A stretch of DNA of 64,000 nucleotides from DT-111 sp965263225 (GCA_965263225.1 CBDHHG010000017.1:87668-151667); one strand, 5' to 3'; counted from the first letter of the stretch, positions 1 to 8,419 are shown. The notes: generated by a model from the letters alone, not told the origin. Numbers and translations are program-made.

Positions 1-1
1 G

Positions 2-826
2 TTGGAAAGTAATGCTCATGATGCAGAATTGGGGGGCTATTTTAATCTCGTACTTTTTGATGATGCCACAGGTGCAAACCAGGGCTGGGGAAATGGGAAA
101 TGGAAAGGGCAAAATACTAGTATTCACCTCTTGGAAGCACTTACTAATACCTATCAGGTATTATCCGAGCCCAGGGTAAAGAAGCGCTTGGAAGAAATGT
201 TGCTTTTGGTCAGAGACACCTTTGTGAGAGAGAACGGGAGCCTACAACTTTACTTTACGAATGATTGGGAAGCTGTCGATTATAAGGATTCTACTCGCCA
301 ATACATTTTAGATCATATTTACGATGATCACGTGTCCTTTGGGCATGATATTGAGACGGCCTTCCTTTTATATGAGGCAGCAGCAGTGTGGCGGGAAGGG
401 GAGGTAGATCACAAAACCTTGTCGGTGGCGAAGCGAATGCTAGATCACACCCTGGCTACAGGCTTTGATAAAGACTTTCAGGGGCTTTTTGACAAGGGCT
501 ACTACCTCCCAGGTCAAGCCAATATCGAGGTATTGGATCGTCATAAGAGCTGGTGGGCACAGGCTGAAGCTTGGCATGCCCTGGCCCTCTTTTCTCACCT
601 TTTTCCGGAGGATGAAAGGTACCCAAAAGCATACCATGCCATGTGGACCTATATAACAGAACAACTGATCGATCGGGAACATGGCGGCTGGTACAATGCA
701 GGCCTAGATGAGTCCCCTCAAGCCATCCAACAACGCAAAGCTCACCCGTGGAAAGGTGCCTACCACAACGCAAGAGCCTTGGTGCAAGTGTTGCAATACC
801 TAGAAGGTGATGGAGCTATGCATTAG
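2..826 (+). CDS. AGE family epimerase (N-acylglucosamine 2-epimerase / cellobiose 2-epimerase type), 5' truncated
   Basis: The gene enters from the left edge, so the true start is missing; the first in-frame TTG is not a credible start. The 274 visible residues form the C-terminal two thirds of an (alpha/alpha)6-barrel of the AGE superfamily. Visible hallmarks are NTSIHLLEA, the FGHDIETAFLLYEAA segment with its His-Asp-Glu group, WWAQAEAW, and the terminal WKGAYHNAR segment. Enzymes of this family interconvert glucose/mannose-type epimers at C2, either in free N-acyl sugars or at the reducing end of beta-1,4-disaccharides such as cellobiose or mannobiose. The sequence does not settle the substrate; the motifs lean towards cellobiose/mannobiose 2-epimerase. 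The stop overlaps the stop of the convergent SDR gene by 4 nt. Confidence 0.88.
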   Translation: MESNAHDAELGGYFNLVLFDDATGANQGWGNGKWKGQNTSIHLLEALTNTYQVLSEPRVKKRLEEMLLLVRDTFVRENGSLQLYFTNDWEAVDYKDSTRQYILDHIYDDHVSFGHDIETAFLLYEAAAVWREGEVDHKTLSVAKRMLDHTLATGFDKDFQGLFDKGYYLPGQANIEVLDRHKSWWAQAEAWHALALFSHLFPEDERYPKAYHAMWTYITEQLIDREHGGWYNAGLDESPQAIQQRKAHPWKGAYHNARALVQVLQYLEGDGAMH

Positions 827-1605
827 GTATTTAGATTTACAAAGCCGCCATCAATGGGGTAATTGGTCCCCGTAATAAAGCTTGCCTCATCAGAGCACAG
901 GTAACGGGCTAGGTTGGCGATTTCTACTGGCTTGGCCATACGACCAATAGGTTGCGTTTTTGAGAGCTGTTCATACATTTCCTGTTCCTGGCCAGGATAG
1001 TGTTGTTTCAGGTAATTGTCCACAAAAGGCGTATGTACTCTAGCCGGTGCAATGCTATTGCAGCGGATGTTATACGCTAAATAATCTCTCGCCACAGTAT
1101 AGGTCATGAGCTCTACAGCTCCTTTACTAGTGGAATAGGCAAAGCGATCGGGCAATCCCACCATCGAAGCGACTGAGCCCATATTGATGATCACGCCACT
1201 CTTTTGTTTCATCATAAAAGGGATGACGCCGTACATACAATTGTAAACACCTTTGATGTTTACTTGATAGATGCGATCAAAGTCATGCTCTGTGGTTTCG
1301 TGTAGCTTGCCGATATGAGAGATGCCGGCATTGTTGATCAAAATGTCAATTCGGCCTGTTCCTTCAACAACTTCGGCACAACATGCTTGGACCTGCTGCT
1401 GGTTGGATACATCAACCTCTATAAACTTTATTTTCCCGCCCCGTGCAGAAATCGCCTCAGCTACCGCTTTGCCTTTCTCCGCATTAAATTCCATCAGTTG
1501 TACAAATGCGCCGGCTTCTGCAAAGACTTTGCACATTTGTTCCCCAATACCACTACCACCGCCCGTGATAAGGGCGACCTTTCCGGTAAGATCGAATGCT
1601 TTCAT
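823..1605 (-). CDS. SDR family NAD(P)-dependent oxidoreductase
   Basis: A 260-residue classical short-chain dehydrogenase/reductase of normal length. The cofactor motif TGGGSGIG is at residues 14-21, NNAG at 91-94, the catalytic Ser near 144 and the YSTSK catalytic Tyr/Lys at 157-161. The acidic residue after the second beta strand region (MEFNAEKG) is compatible with NAD use but not proof. The C-terminal IDGGF motif is typical. The substrate is unknown; relatives act on sugar acids, 3-oxoacyl-ACP or secondary alcohols. It is divergent from the MDR gene downstream on the other strand, with a 242-nt intergenic region that should hold both promoters. Confidence 0.9.
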   Translation of the reverse strand: MKAFDLTGKVALITGGGSGIGEQMCKVFAEAGAFVQLMEFNAEKGKAVAEAISARGGKIKFIEVDVSNQQQVQACCAEVVEGTGRIDILINNAGISHIGKLHETTEHDFDRIYQVNIKGVYNCMYGVIPFMMKQKSGVIINMGSVASMVGLPDRFAYSTSKGAVELMTYTVARDYLAYNIRCNSIAPARVHTPFVDNYLKQHYPGQEQEMYEQLSKTQPIGRMAKPVEIANLARYLCSDEASFITGTNYPIDGGFVNLNT

Positions 1606-1847
1606 GGATTTCGTTATTGTTTTGAAAACTTTTCAGCCCCTTGTCAATTGTAATTACAAGAGCTTTACACTGGCTCGAAGTTATTATTTTGTCGGCGCTA
1701 TTCAGGCTTCTCTGATTGAGAATTTATGCAGAGCCAGCAAATTTCTGAATCAAGGATTGAGACAAAATATTTTCCCATTATCAATCTGTATTACAAAGAG
1801 TACAGCAAGTAGGATACTCATCAAAGAACTAGAATAAATACGTATTT

Positions 1848-2852
1848 ATGAATAAACAATTGAAATTAGCCAGTCGACCAGAAGGACTACCTGATGCCTC
1901 TACTTGGGCCTTGGAAAGTAATGAAATACCAACTATAGGGGAGGGAGAGTTCTTGGTGAAGATTCATTACATCTCGCTAGACCCTGCCATGCGGGGATGG
2001 ATTAGGGATGTACGTTCATACATTCCACCAGTACAAATAGGAGCAGTAATGCGTGCGGGGGCTGTGGGAGAAGTGATTGCTTCTGAACATCCCGAATTTG
2101 CGGTAGGGGACTATGTTACGGGAACTGGAGGGGTGCAGCAATACATTGCCACTTCTGGCAAAGGTTGGGCAAAAGTATATGGCAGTGCGGAAAATCTACC
2201 CTTGTTTTTAGGGACACTGGGGATGCCTGGCTTTACAGCCTATTTTGGTTTACTAGACGTGGGGGAGTTGAAGGAAGGAGATAATGTGTTGGTTTCAGGA
2301 GGTGCTGGTGCCGTAGGAAGTGTGGTAGGACAAATCGCGAAAATTAAGGGCTGTCATGTCGTAGGTATTGCCGGGGGGGCAGAAAAATGCCGATACATGA
2401 CGGAGGAACTAGGGTTTGATGAGGCCATTGACTACAAATCAGAATCTGTTAAGGACGCGATCAAAGAAAAGTGTAAGGGGGGAATTGACGTTTATTTTGA
2501 CAATGTTGGCGGTGAGATACTTGATGCTGCCCTGACTAGGATTAATCGAAAAGCCCGAGTGGTCATTTGCGGTGCCATTTCACAATATAATGCGACCGAA
2601 CGCGTACCCGGTCCAGCTAACTACCTCTCCCTCTTGGTCAACCGAGCCCGTATGGAAGGCTTTATCGTATTTGATTATGCAAAGGATTACGCCAAAGCGG
2701 GGGCAGAAATGGCACAATGGATGAAAGAGGGCAAGTTAAAGAGCAAGGAAAGCATATTTGAAGGGATTGAGCACTTTCACGATACTTTCCTGCGATTATT
2801 TAGTGGACAGAAGCAAGGGAAGTTGGTGCTGAAGGTGAGTGAGGAAGGATAG
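1848..2852 (+). CDS. NADP-dependent oxidoreductase of the MDR superfamily (CurA / prostaglandin-reductase-like)
   Basis: A 334-residue zinc-independent medium-chain reductase of the COG2130 type. The N-terminal GroES-like part contains the family segment YISLDPAMRGW (residues 41-51). The Rossmann motif SGGAGAVGSVVGQ is at about 150-162, followed by a GIAGG NADP-phosphate-binding loop. No structural or catalytic zinc cysteines are present, as expected for this family, which reduces alpha,beta-unsaturated ketones or aldehydes. The ATG at 1848 begins MNKQLKLASRPEG, the usual N-terminus for this family. It stands alone: the next ORF downstream is a gene fragment in AT-richer DNA. Confidence 0.92.
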   Translation: MNKQLKLASRPEGLPDASTWALESNEIPTIGEGEFLVKIHYISLDPAMRGWIRDVRSYIPPVQIGAVMRAGAVGEVIASEHPEFAVGDYVTGTGGVQQYIATSGKGWAKVYGSAENLPLFLGTLGMPGFTAYFGLLDVGELKEGDNVLVSGGAGAVGSVVGQIAKIKGCHVVGIAGGAEKCRYMTEELGFDEAIDYKSESVKDAIKEKCKGGIDVYFDNVGGEILDAALTRINRKARVVICGAISQYNATERVPGPANYLSLLVNRARMEGFIVFDYAKDYAKAGAEMAQWMKEGKLKSKESIFEGIEHFHDTFLRLFSGQKQGKLVLKVSEEG

Positions 2853-2862
2853 TAGTAGATAA

Positions 2863-3249
2863 GGCGGGAATGGAAATTCGAGATCTCTACTGCAGGCTGT
2901 TAACTATAAAGACTTCAATGATTTGGCTGTACGCCAAGGTTATGAAAACTTAATTCCATTGTATGAAAAAACATTAACCCAATATCCACGACTTGAATTA
3001 GAAGAAAGGATGTTAAATACACTAGGATTGAGATTGTCATTTGACGCTAAGCGAAGAGAACAAGGAATAAATGTATTATTGTTAGCGGTATATATTTACC
3101 CAAAATCTGCAAACTTATATGATAGTTTAGCTGAAGCCTATCTGTCCCAAAAGGATTTTGAAAATGCAATTGTCAATTTTAAAAAATCCTTGGCGTTGAA
3201 TCCTGAAAATCAAAATGCGATGAATAGGTTAAAACAGTTGAAACAATAG
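2863..3249 (+). pseudogene. TPR-containing C-terminal gene remnant
   Basis: This open frame runs from 2863 to 3249, but the only early start candidate is a TTG at 2923. The C-terminal part is a canonical tetratricopeptide repeat (YDSLAEAYLSQKDFENAIVNF, about residues 66-86 counted from 2923, with a following helix) ending in NPENQNAMNRLKQLKQ. Such a single TPR at the very end is typical of Bacteroidota serine hydrolases and alpha/beta hydrolases, so I read this as the surviving tail of a larger gene whose front was lost. It lies at the junction between GC-richer housekeeping DNA and the AT-rich island. A genuine 108-residue TPR protein with a TTG start is the alternative. Confidence 0.5.
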
Positions 3250-3397
3250 GGGATTCACAAGGGTAAGACGAAATCACGCACTACTTGACCAGATTTGATG
3301 ATTACATCCTGATACTTCACTTCATCTGGCCAAAGACTGTTAGTACGTTCGCTATCGCAACTACTTCTTTGCAACAGACTAAAAAGAGCATAAACCT

Positions 3398-4543
3398 TCA
3401 TTCCTCTCTTTTTTCTTGGCTTTTAAAACGAATCTCAAATTCTCTTTCCATTCTTTCTTTTTTGGCTTTTTCGTCCCATTCTTTTTGCTTTAACTCTTGA
3501 TATTCACTAAATTTTTCCTGGTATAGTTCTGATACCTTTCTTGGTCTAGAATTAGGTTCTCCTCCTTTAAATTCCTTTAACTCATAATTTGATTTTAGCT
3601 CTTGAATCAGTTGTTTAAAGTAATTGATTAAGTCAAATAAATCCCCATTTAAGTGTGTATTATCAATTAATCGGTACCCTTCTTTTTCTGATTCGTCAAC
3701 CTCGATGTCAATCCATGATTCTTTGTCATAGCCACTATACATATTTATAAGCGTCTCTAAGTAAATAGATTTGTATGGGTGAATTCTAAAGCAAATCCGG
3801 AAAGCATAAATCAATTCACTTAATTCATTTTCTTCTGCCCTGTTTTTATTTCTTCTTACCCATGCAATGCGATGTCTTATCATATTGTAAATTCTATCCG
3901 CAATCTTCTCAGTTATACCTTTGTACGAACCGACTGTTTCTATTTCTTCTTCGCTGACATAGTGGGACTTTGCAACTAATAAATATCTGTAGATTATTTC
4001 TGCGTTCGTATCTAAGATGAATTTTTTATCTTTTGTTAGGAAATAATTGCAAAATGCTTTGTATTCCCATGCTTGAGGAGTTGCTGGGCTTAAATCAATA
4101 GCCCTACTACAGAATTCATCAGCAATGATATAATTGCCAAGAATAGTAAAGTTTGATATATGGGCAATCAAGTCTTTATATCTATCATTTTTATCGGAGG
4201 CAAGGTTTGGGTATGATGAAATTCTTGGCGAAAAATCAGAAGCGACAAAAAAGACAGTATCACATTCTCTACACTTAACAGTCCCTGTTTCTTCTGTTTT
4301 TGTGCCACAAGTAGGGCAAGTTATGTTGTCGTTGTCAAAACGGTCCTTTACTTCAAGTATATTTTTTATTTCTGTGATATTCTGGGTGCCAGCAACATAC
4401 TTCCCTGACAATTCAGCAGCATCTGTTTTTATCCCTATTTCGGTTTTTACATTTCCCTTGTTTTCTTTTTCTACTTCATTGTTCAGCGTGGGGTCACCAA
4501 TTTCAACTTTTTTAGGTTTTTCTTCTTCTCCTTCTTCAGTCAT
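3398..4543 (-). CDS. Zinc-ribbon / helical-repeat protein with N-terminal amyloid-like motif (last gene of the GTPase operon)
   Basis: A 381-residue protein that I do not recognise as a named family. An acidic, disordered-looking N-terminus (1-33) is followed by a G/Q/N-rich motif at 35-56 ending GKYVAGTQNI. A zinc ribbon comes next, with Cys pairs at 76/79 and 91/94, then a helical region containing a TPR-like hairpin (about 134-165). The C-terminus is strongly charged and probably coiled (about 335-381). The motif at 35-56 matches the C-terminus of the upstream gene product at 11 of 22 positions. Its ATG overlaps the upstream stop as ATGA, so translation is probably coupled. Inferred role: effector or adaptor partner of the preceding protein in a conflict-type system. 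Confidence 0.8.
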   Translation of the reverse strand: MTEEGEEEKPKKVEIGDPTLNNEVEKENKGNVKTEIGIKTDAAELSGKYVAGTQNITEIKNILEVKDRFDNDNITCPTCGTKTEETGTVKCRECDTVFFVASDFSPRISSYPNLASDKNDRYKDLIAHISNFTILGNYIIADEFCSRAIDLSPATPQAWEYKAFCNYFLTKDKKFILDTNAEIIYRYLLVAKSHYVSEEEIETVGSYKGITEKIADRIYNMIRHRIAWVRRNKNRAEENELSELIYAFRICFRIHPYKSIYLETLINMYSGYDKESWIDIEVDESEKEGYRLIDNTHLNGDLFDLINYFKQLIQELKSNYELKEFKGGEPNSRPRKVSELYQEKFSEYQELKQKEWDEKAKKERMEREFEIRFKSQEKREE

Positions 4544-4944
4544 GATTTTTTGATATTTTGAATTCCTCCAACGTATTTTCCCTCCATTTTTACTTTATTA
4601 GCTTGAATACCAATATTTGTAGTTCCGCTACCTTCTTTTTCTTTGATTGCATTGATTTTAGAAAGCAATTTAGATACCTCTTCGGCAAAACTTTCATTCT
4701 CTATTTTTTTGCTCAGTTGGTACTTCATTCCTCCTTGCAACGTTTCATTTTCAGGGTCTTCCTCGATTTGTTTGACCAACGTTTCATCTTCTTGGATAAA
4801 AATGGGTCTGACATTCTGCCAAAAAATGAGTATTTCGTTTGTTACTGCTTCGCTAAAATCAGATTTGATTTTTTGAATTCCTTTATTCTTTTTGAAAAAG
4901 CCGAATAAAAAATCACTTAGTTGGGAGATAACATTTTTGTCCAT
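4540..4944 (-). CDS. Small helical protein with C-terminal G/Q/N-rich motif (amyloid-signalling-like)
   Basis: This 134-residue protein has two parts. Residues 1-103 are helical; the pattern FWQNVRPIF followed by EEDPENETLQ and a Leu/Glu-rich helix resembles helical domains that precede glycine/glutamine-rich tails in bacterial conflict proteins. Residues 110-131 form a motif starting NIGIQ and ending GKYVGGIQNI, separated by a GSGTT linker. The same motif occurs at residues 35-56 of the next gene product. The gene starts 2 nt after the stop of the GAP1-like gene, and its stop overlaps the next start as ATGA. I cannot name the helical domain; the shared motif is directly visible. Confidence 0.8.
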   Translation of the reverse strand: MDKNVISQLSDFLFGFFKKNKGIQKIKSDFSEAVTNEILIFWQNVRPIFIQEDETLVKQIEEDPENETLQGGMKYQLSKKIENESFAEEVSKLLSKINAIKEKEGSGTTNIGIQANKVKMEGKYVGGIQNIKKS

Positions 4945-4946
4945 AA

Positions 4947-5762
4947 TTAGTTATTGAAGTTTAAATTTTTGATGGATTCCCAAAGGCTTTTGGGTTTGAA
5001 TTCTCCTTTTTCCAGAATGAAGTCGGAATATCTGTCGTCATCCTTTTCAGAGATAATTGAACTAATCGTCGAAAAGGATTTGGATAGAATCTTGTGTTTT
5101 ACCTCAGTAAATTTCGGTGACGAAATTCCTTCTTGAAATCGAACCTTTGTATCGTTCATTCCCATAGAATCGCAGGTGACAAAAGTGAGGTCTTTCCTTT
5201 GCTTTAACTTCGAAGCAAGAAATATTGCTTCAAGAATATCTAAATACTTTTCACTTCTTGGAAAAGTGACCTTTGAATTTGTCCAAAGGGAGAGGCAATA
5301 TTTTCTGATATTCGGTTTATCTTTCTTAATTGCTTGGTGAGCCTTGGCAAAGTCATATCTGAATTTTACATTGATTGATTTCGGTTTTTCATTTATCACC
5401 TCCTTTTTTAGACTCTGATAATTCAAATCTAGGAGGGGCAGTAATAAAAATGGGAAATAATCAAACTCCTCGTACTCTCCTCCAGAAAGTATGAAACCCT
5501 TGCTGATAAATGTATTTCTTCCATGTTCATCTTTTCCCCCAAAGGAAAATACTAAGATTAGATATTCAGAATTAAGCTTTTGAACTAACCAGTGCACTAT
5601 ACTTTTATCTCCTGAGTAATTTCCAATTCGCTCAATTGTTTTGCGGATTCTCACCTCATCGTCGGTCCTTATTCCTGCTCCTGAATATGCAAAGCCAAGT
5701 CCTTTCTTCTTGAAATCAAACGAACCATAAATAAATAGTTTATCCACTAACTGATACTTCAT
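4947..5762 (-). CDS. GAP1-like GTPase-associated protein
   Basis: A 271-residue protein encoded between the GTPase and the small helical protein, 6 nt and 2 nt away respectively. The N-terminal third has the layout of the GTPase-associated protein 1 N-terminal domain (GAP1-N): a YGSFDFKKKGLGFAYSGAG segment near residues 12-30, a helix, and then a GKDEHGRNTFISKGFIL segment (76-92). In that family the equivalent pieces are a YG..xGhxxLAxSxGl motif and a Gly-Arg-containing strand. No membrane segments or signal peptide are seen. Assignment to GAP1-N is by pattern memory only and should be treated as probable; the strict operon link to a GTPase supports it. Confidence 0.7.
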   Translation of the reverse strand: MKYQLVDKLFIYGSFDFKKKGLGFAYSGAGIRTDDEVRIRKTIERIGNYSGDKSIVHWLVQKLNSEYLILVFSFGGKDEHGRNTFISKGFILSGGEYEEFDYFPFLLLPLLDLNYQSLKKEVINEKPKSINVKFRYDFAKAHQAIKKDKPNIRKYCLSLWTNSKVTFPRSEKYLDILEAIFLASKLKQRKDLTFVTCDSMGMNDTKVRFQEGISSPKFTEVKHKILSKSFSTISSIISEKDDDRYSDFILEKGEFKPKSLWESIKNLNFNN

Positions 5763-5768
5763 GCTTCT

Positions 5769-6605
5769 TTATTTAAATAACCCTAACATTGAATCCCAAA
5801 AATCAACTTTGATATTCTTGCTAAGAATGAAAGTAATGGGATAGGCCACATCGACAATTGGAAATTCAATCATATCATTTGTAGATGGGTAGCTCCACAT
5901 CTTGGTCGATTTATTTTTCTTGTAATGGTGTAAGGCGAAGAAAGAAGATATAGCTACGACTTTGAAGTTATTAGAAAAACGTTTTAACTCGGAAACTAAA
6001 TAATCACATTCTTCTAGGACTCTATCTTTAATAATCGCATTAAGCTCTTCCACGGAACTTACTTCAGTATTATCCCTCCTCGTAATTTCGTCGCACTTGG
6101 ACAGAAGTAAAACAAAGGGCTTGTCAAGCTTTTTTAGCCCTTCTTGTCTATTCGTAAGTTGGGTAAGAATAATATTTACGTCAAATAGATCTTGTGTTCC
6201 TACGGAATCATCTAACTTATCTGGTATTGAGTAGAGATATAAAATAGCATCACAGGTTGCCAAGAAATCTATCACAGATTCAGTTTCATTATTTTCAACT
6301 CTTGTTTTTTCGCCTGCGAAATCCCTCATTTCTATTAAGAAATGATTCTTTTTATTCTTTTCTTTTTCTATCCACAAATCAAAAGTAATATCGTATTCTC
6401 CAACTGTAGCATCTACGATTCCCTCAGAAAGCAATTTTTGAAAATTACTTTTTAGATATTTCACAGTTTGTATATCCTGATATCTAACCTCTATATTATC
6501 ATATTTGTGATTAGCCAGCAGTCCATGTAAAGTTGTGAGGTAGGTCGTTTTCCCAACAGCTCTATCTCCAAGAATCCCTATTCTTAATTTGGTTGTTTTA
6601 TTCAT
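5769..6605 (-). CDS. Ras-like / DO-GTPase2-type P-loop GTPase
   Basis: A 278-residue TRAFAC-class GTPase and the first gene of a four-gene operon. The P-loop GDRAVGKTT lies at residues 13-21, the G3 motif as DFAGE at 95-99, the G4 motif as SKCD at 169-172, and a G5-like AISS near residue 218. A single G domain fills the protein, with no transmembrane or nucleic-acid-binding extension. GTPases with the G3 form DxAG(E), encoded beside GAP1-like proteins, are known from predicted NTP-dependent conflict systems, where they are thought to act as switches. Base composition is AT-rich compared with the flanking metabolic genes, which suggests acquisition. The promoter should lie in 6606-6700. Confidence 0.85.
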   Translation of the reverse strand: MNKTTKLRIGILGDRAVGKTTYLTTLHGLLANHKYDNIEVRYQDIQTVKYLKSNFQKLLSEGIVDATVGEYDITFDLWIEKEKNKKNHFLIEMRDFAGEKTRVENNETESVIDFLATCDAILYLYSIPDKLDDSVGTQDLFDVNIILTQLTNRQEGLKKLDKPFVLLLSKCDEITRRDNTEVSSVEELNAIIKDRVLEECDYLVSELKRFSNNFKVVAISSFFALHHYKKNKSTKMWSYPSTNDMIEFPIVDVAYPITFILSKNIKVDFWDSMLGLFK

Positions 6606-7194
6606 ATATACCTTTTTATGATTCTGACTTCTTATGTTATGATGAATTATTTGCTGATTTGAGACTGTAGAATTTTCGTGGGGATGAAAGCTGTGAGATT
6701 ATTTGTTGCTTGCCTACTATTTCCGATATCGGAGGGATGTGGAATATCTAGCAATGATCATCAACAGTACCTCCAAAAAGGTCAAATATTGGATTGGTAG
6801 CTGGAGAGATTTATAATAATAAAAATGTATAGGCAGAAATTTAGCTGTTTCATAAGAAAATGTAGTTATTTACTTAGGTTAGCAAGATAGGAGAGTAGTT
6901 GATTTTAAATAAGACTCCTCAAGGTATTAAAAAAATGGCTTAATTTGTTGGTTAAGTATGAATTTAATGTTTGTTTGTTTTTAATTTTGGAGTATAAGTT
7001 ACTTATCTTCATCAATTCTTACCATAAAAAGCTATCGGAGTATAGGTCTACCTTTGGAAAGTTTATTGATTGTTCTAAAGGCCTTCTCTATTAAATATTT
7101 TTAGTACGCCCTGATTTACATTAGTCATACTTCGAGAACTTTGTTATCTGTTAATTCTTTCATGAACTATAGTCTGATGCAATTCTGTCTGAGC
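6606..7194. other. AT-rich gap upstream of the GTPase operon, with a possible mini-lipoprotein remnant
   Basis: No full gene is visible in these 589 nt. It must hold the promoter of the minus-strand GTPase operon. On the plus strand, 6684-6800 reads as a 38-residue frame beginning MKAVRLFVACLLF with a lipobox-like ISEGC, then stops. It looks like the front of a lipoprotein gene that has decayed, because the following sequence carries no continuing open frame. The high A/T content matches the rest of the 2.9-7.7 kb island. Confidence 0.4.
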
Positions 7195-7458
7195 TTATTT
7201 CTCTAGCTTAGTTAAATGGTCAACTAATTCACTAGAAATAACGACTACCGTTTCTTGAACTATTTTACCATTAACCCCTTGAAAATTACTATCAATGTAT
7301 TTGGCAATGCTGGAAGGGATTTTGTCTGCCTCAATAACTTTAGCAATTTTCCTATAATCTATCACACTATTTAGAAATGTTGATGCCGCTTTATTGTCCA
7401 TATCTGTATGATATTGTTTGGCAGGATTAAGTAGGGACTGTATCAGCGTTACCCTCAT
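7195..7458 (-). CDS. Hypothetical small protein
   Basis: An 87-residue frame from the ATG at 7458; it could extend to a TTG at 7500 (101 residues), which directly follows an in-frame stop. The product is soluble and helical, with segments such as SVIDYRKIAKVIEADKIPS, and has no signal peptide, metal motif or membrane span. I do not recognise it. It lies within the AT-rich island, isolated by several hundred bases on both sides, so it may be a cargo remnant. Its existence as a real gene is plausible but not proven. Confidence 0.4.
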   Translation of the reverse strand: MRVTLIQSLLNPAKQYHTDMDNKAASTFLNSVIDYRKIAKVIEADKIPSSIAKYIDSNFQGVNGKIVQETVVVISSELVDHLTKLEK

Positions 7459-7748
7459 CCCGTTTTTGTTGAACTTACCCGAAATATTTGCGCTGGACAA
7501 TCAATCAAATTGAAGATCATCCTGGAGTAGATAAACTACTCCCGTAGATAAGTAGATTGCTTGCTTTGTGCTGATATGCGCTTTTCTTAAGATTAAGAGA
7601 ACTTCTTAAGAAATGAGTTAAGCGAGGAAGACAAGTGGTGTATTTGTTAGGTCAGGCTATAAAAGCAAGGGTATTTTTTACTTGTTCAAAATAAGCTAGG
7701 TGAGAGAATGAGGCGAGGCTGTACGAAAAATGCATATATTAGATCACC

Positions 7749-8303
7749 TCACCCTCCACAAATCTTACAAGCAATACCTTCACGACTGCTGCAAAACCTT
7801 CCATTTGAGCCTTCGAAATATCTGCATTTGGAATTGTGTCTTTTGTTACTAGAAGTGTTCAGCCAATAGGTTTGGCTTCCCTGAACAGGACTGGGGGGAG
7901 ATTGGTAGCGGGTGGACTTCTGACTGTTTTCGAAGTCATCTGGCCAGACCCATATTTTTACCTTGTGCTCTAATCCGCCATATTGCAAAGCGGTGGTCAA
8001 CTGCACTACATATTTGTGTTCTCTGGCGGATTTTTTGATCAAGACAATACCTGGCTTTTTATTGCTTTGTAATCCATACCATAGAGCTTGACCGATGGCC
8101 TGCTTCCATTTATTGGCAAACTCTACTTCAATTGCATACTCACGGGTTAATAAATCTATGTAACCACTGGTAATTGAAACCTCTCTTTCCCCACCCAATT
8201 CTTTTTGGATCAGCTTTACAAAGTCGCTCTCGTAGGTCTGGGCCTGGCAACTCAGGGTCACAAGGGAAAGTAGTATTTGCGTGAGTATACTTTCTTTAAC
8301 CAT
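7749..8303 (-). CDS. Exported PD-(D/E)XK nuclease-fold protein with C-terminal zinc-binding tail
   Basis: A 184-residue protein with a signal peptide (about residues 1-22, ending SCQAQ). The middle region reads GYIDLLTREYAIEVEFANKW, with Asp50 and Glu59/Glu61, then AIGQALWYGLQSNKKPGIVLI. This is the arrangement of the restriction-endonuclease-like fold as found in small exported proteins of proteobacteria; the usual Lys of the E-x-K motif is replaced by Glu61. The C-terminus (about 146-184) has RHNSKCRYF and CKICGG, with Cys160, Cys171, Cys179, Cys182 and His156 as likely zinc ligands. It could be an extracytoplasmic nuclease or a DNA-binding derivative; activity is uncertain. Confidence 0.75.
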   Translation of the reverse strand: MVKESILTQILLSLVTLSCQAQTYESDFVKLIQKELGGEREVSITSGYIDLLTREYAIEVEFANKWKQAIGQALWYGLQSNKKPGIVLIKKSAREHKYVVQLTTALQYGGLEHKVKIWVWPDDFENSQKSTRYQSPPSPVQGSQTYWLNTSSNKRHNSKCRYFEGSNGRFCSSREGIACKICGG

Positions 8304-8419
8304 TCAGCCTTTTTCTATAACACAGCCGTTCCAGTCTGATGAAATCGCTGGAGAGACAGTTACGTAACTTGATTCCCGTTGTAAAAGCGACTTTTCTCAA
8401 GAGGGAGAACCCCATCCAT

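Noticed and set aside
6684..6800. 38-residue plus-strand frame with a lipobox-like N-terminus
   Set aside because: Stops early and no continuing frame follows; kept only as a note in the gap entry, more likely decay than a gene.
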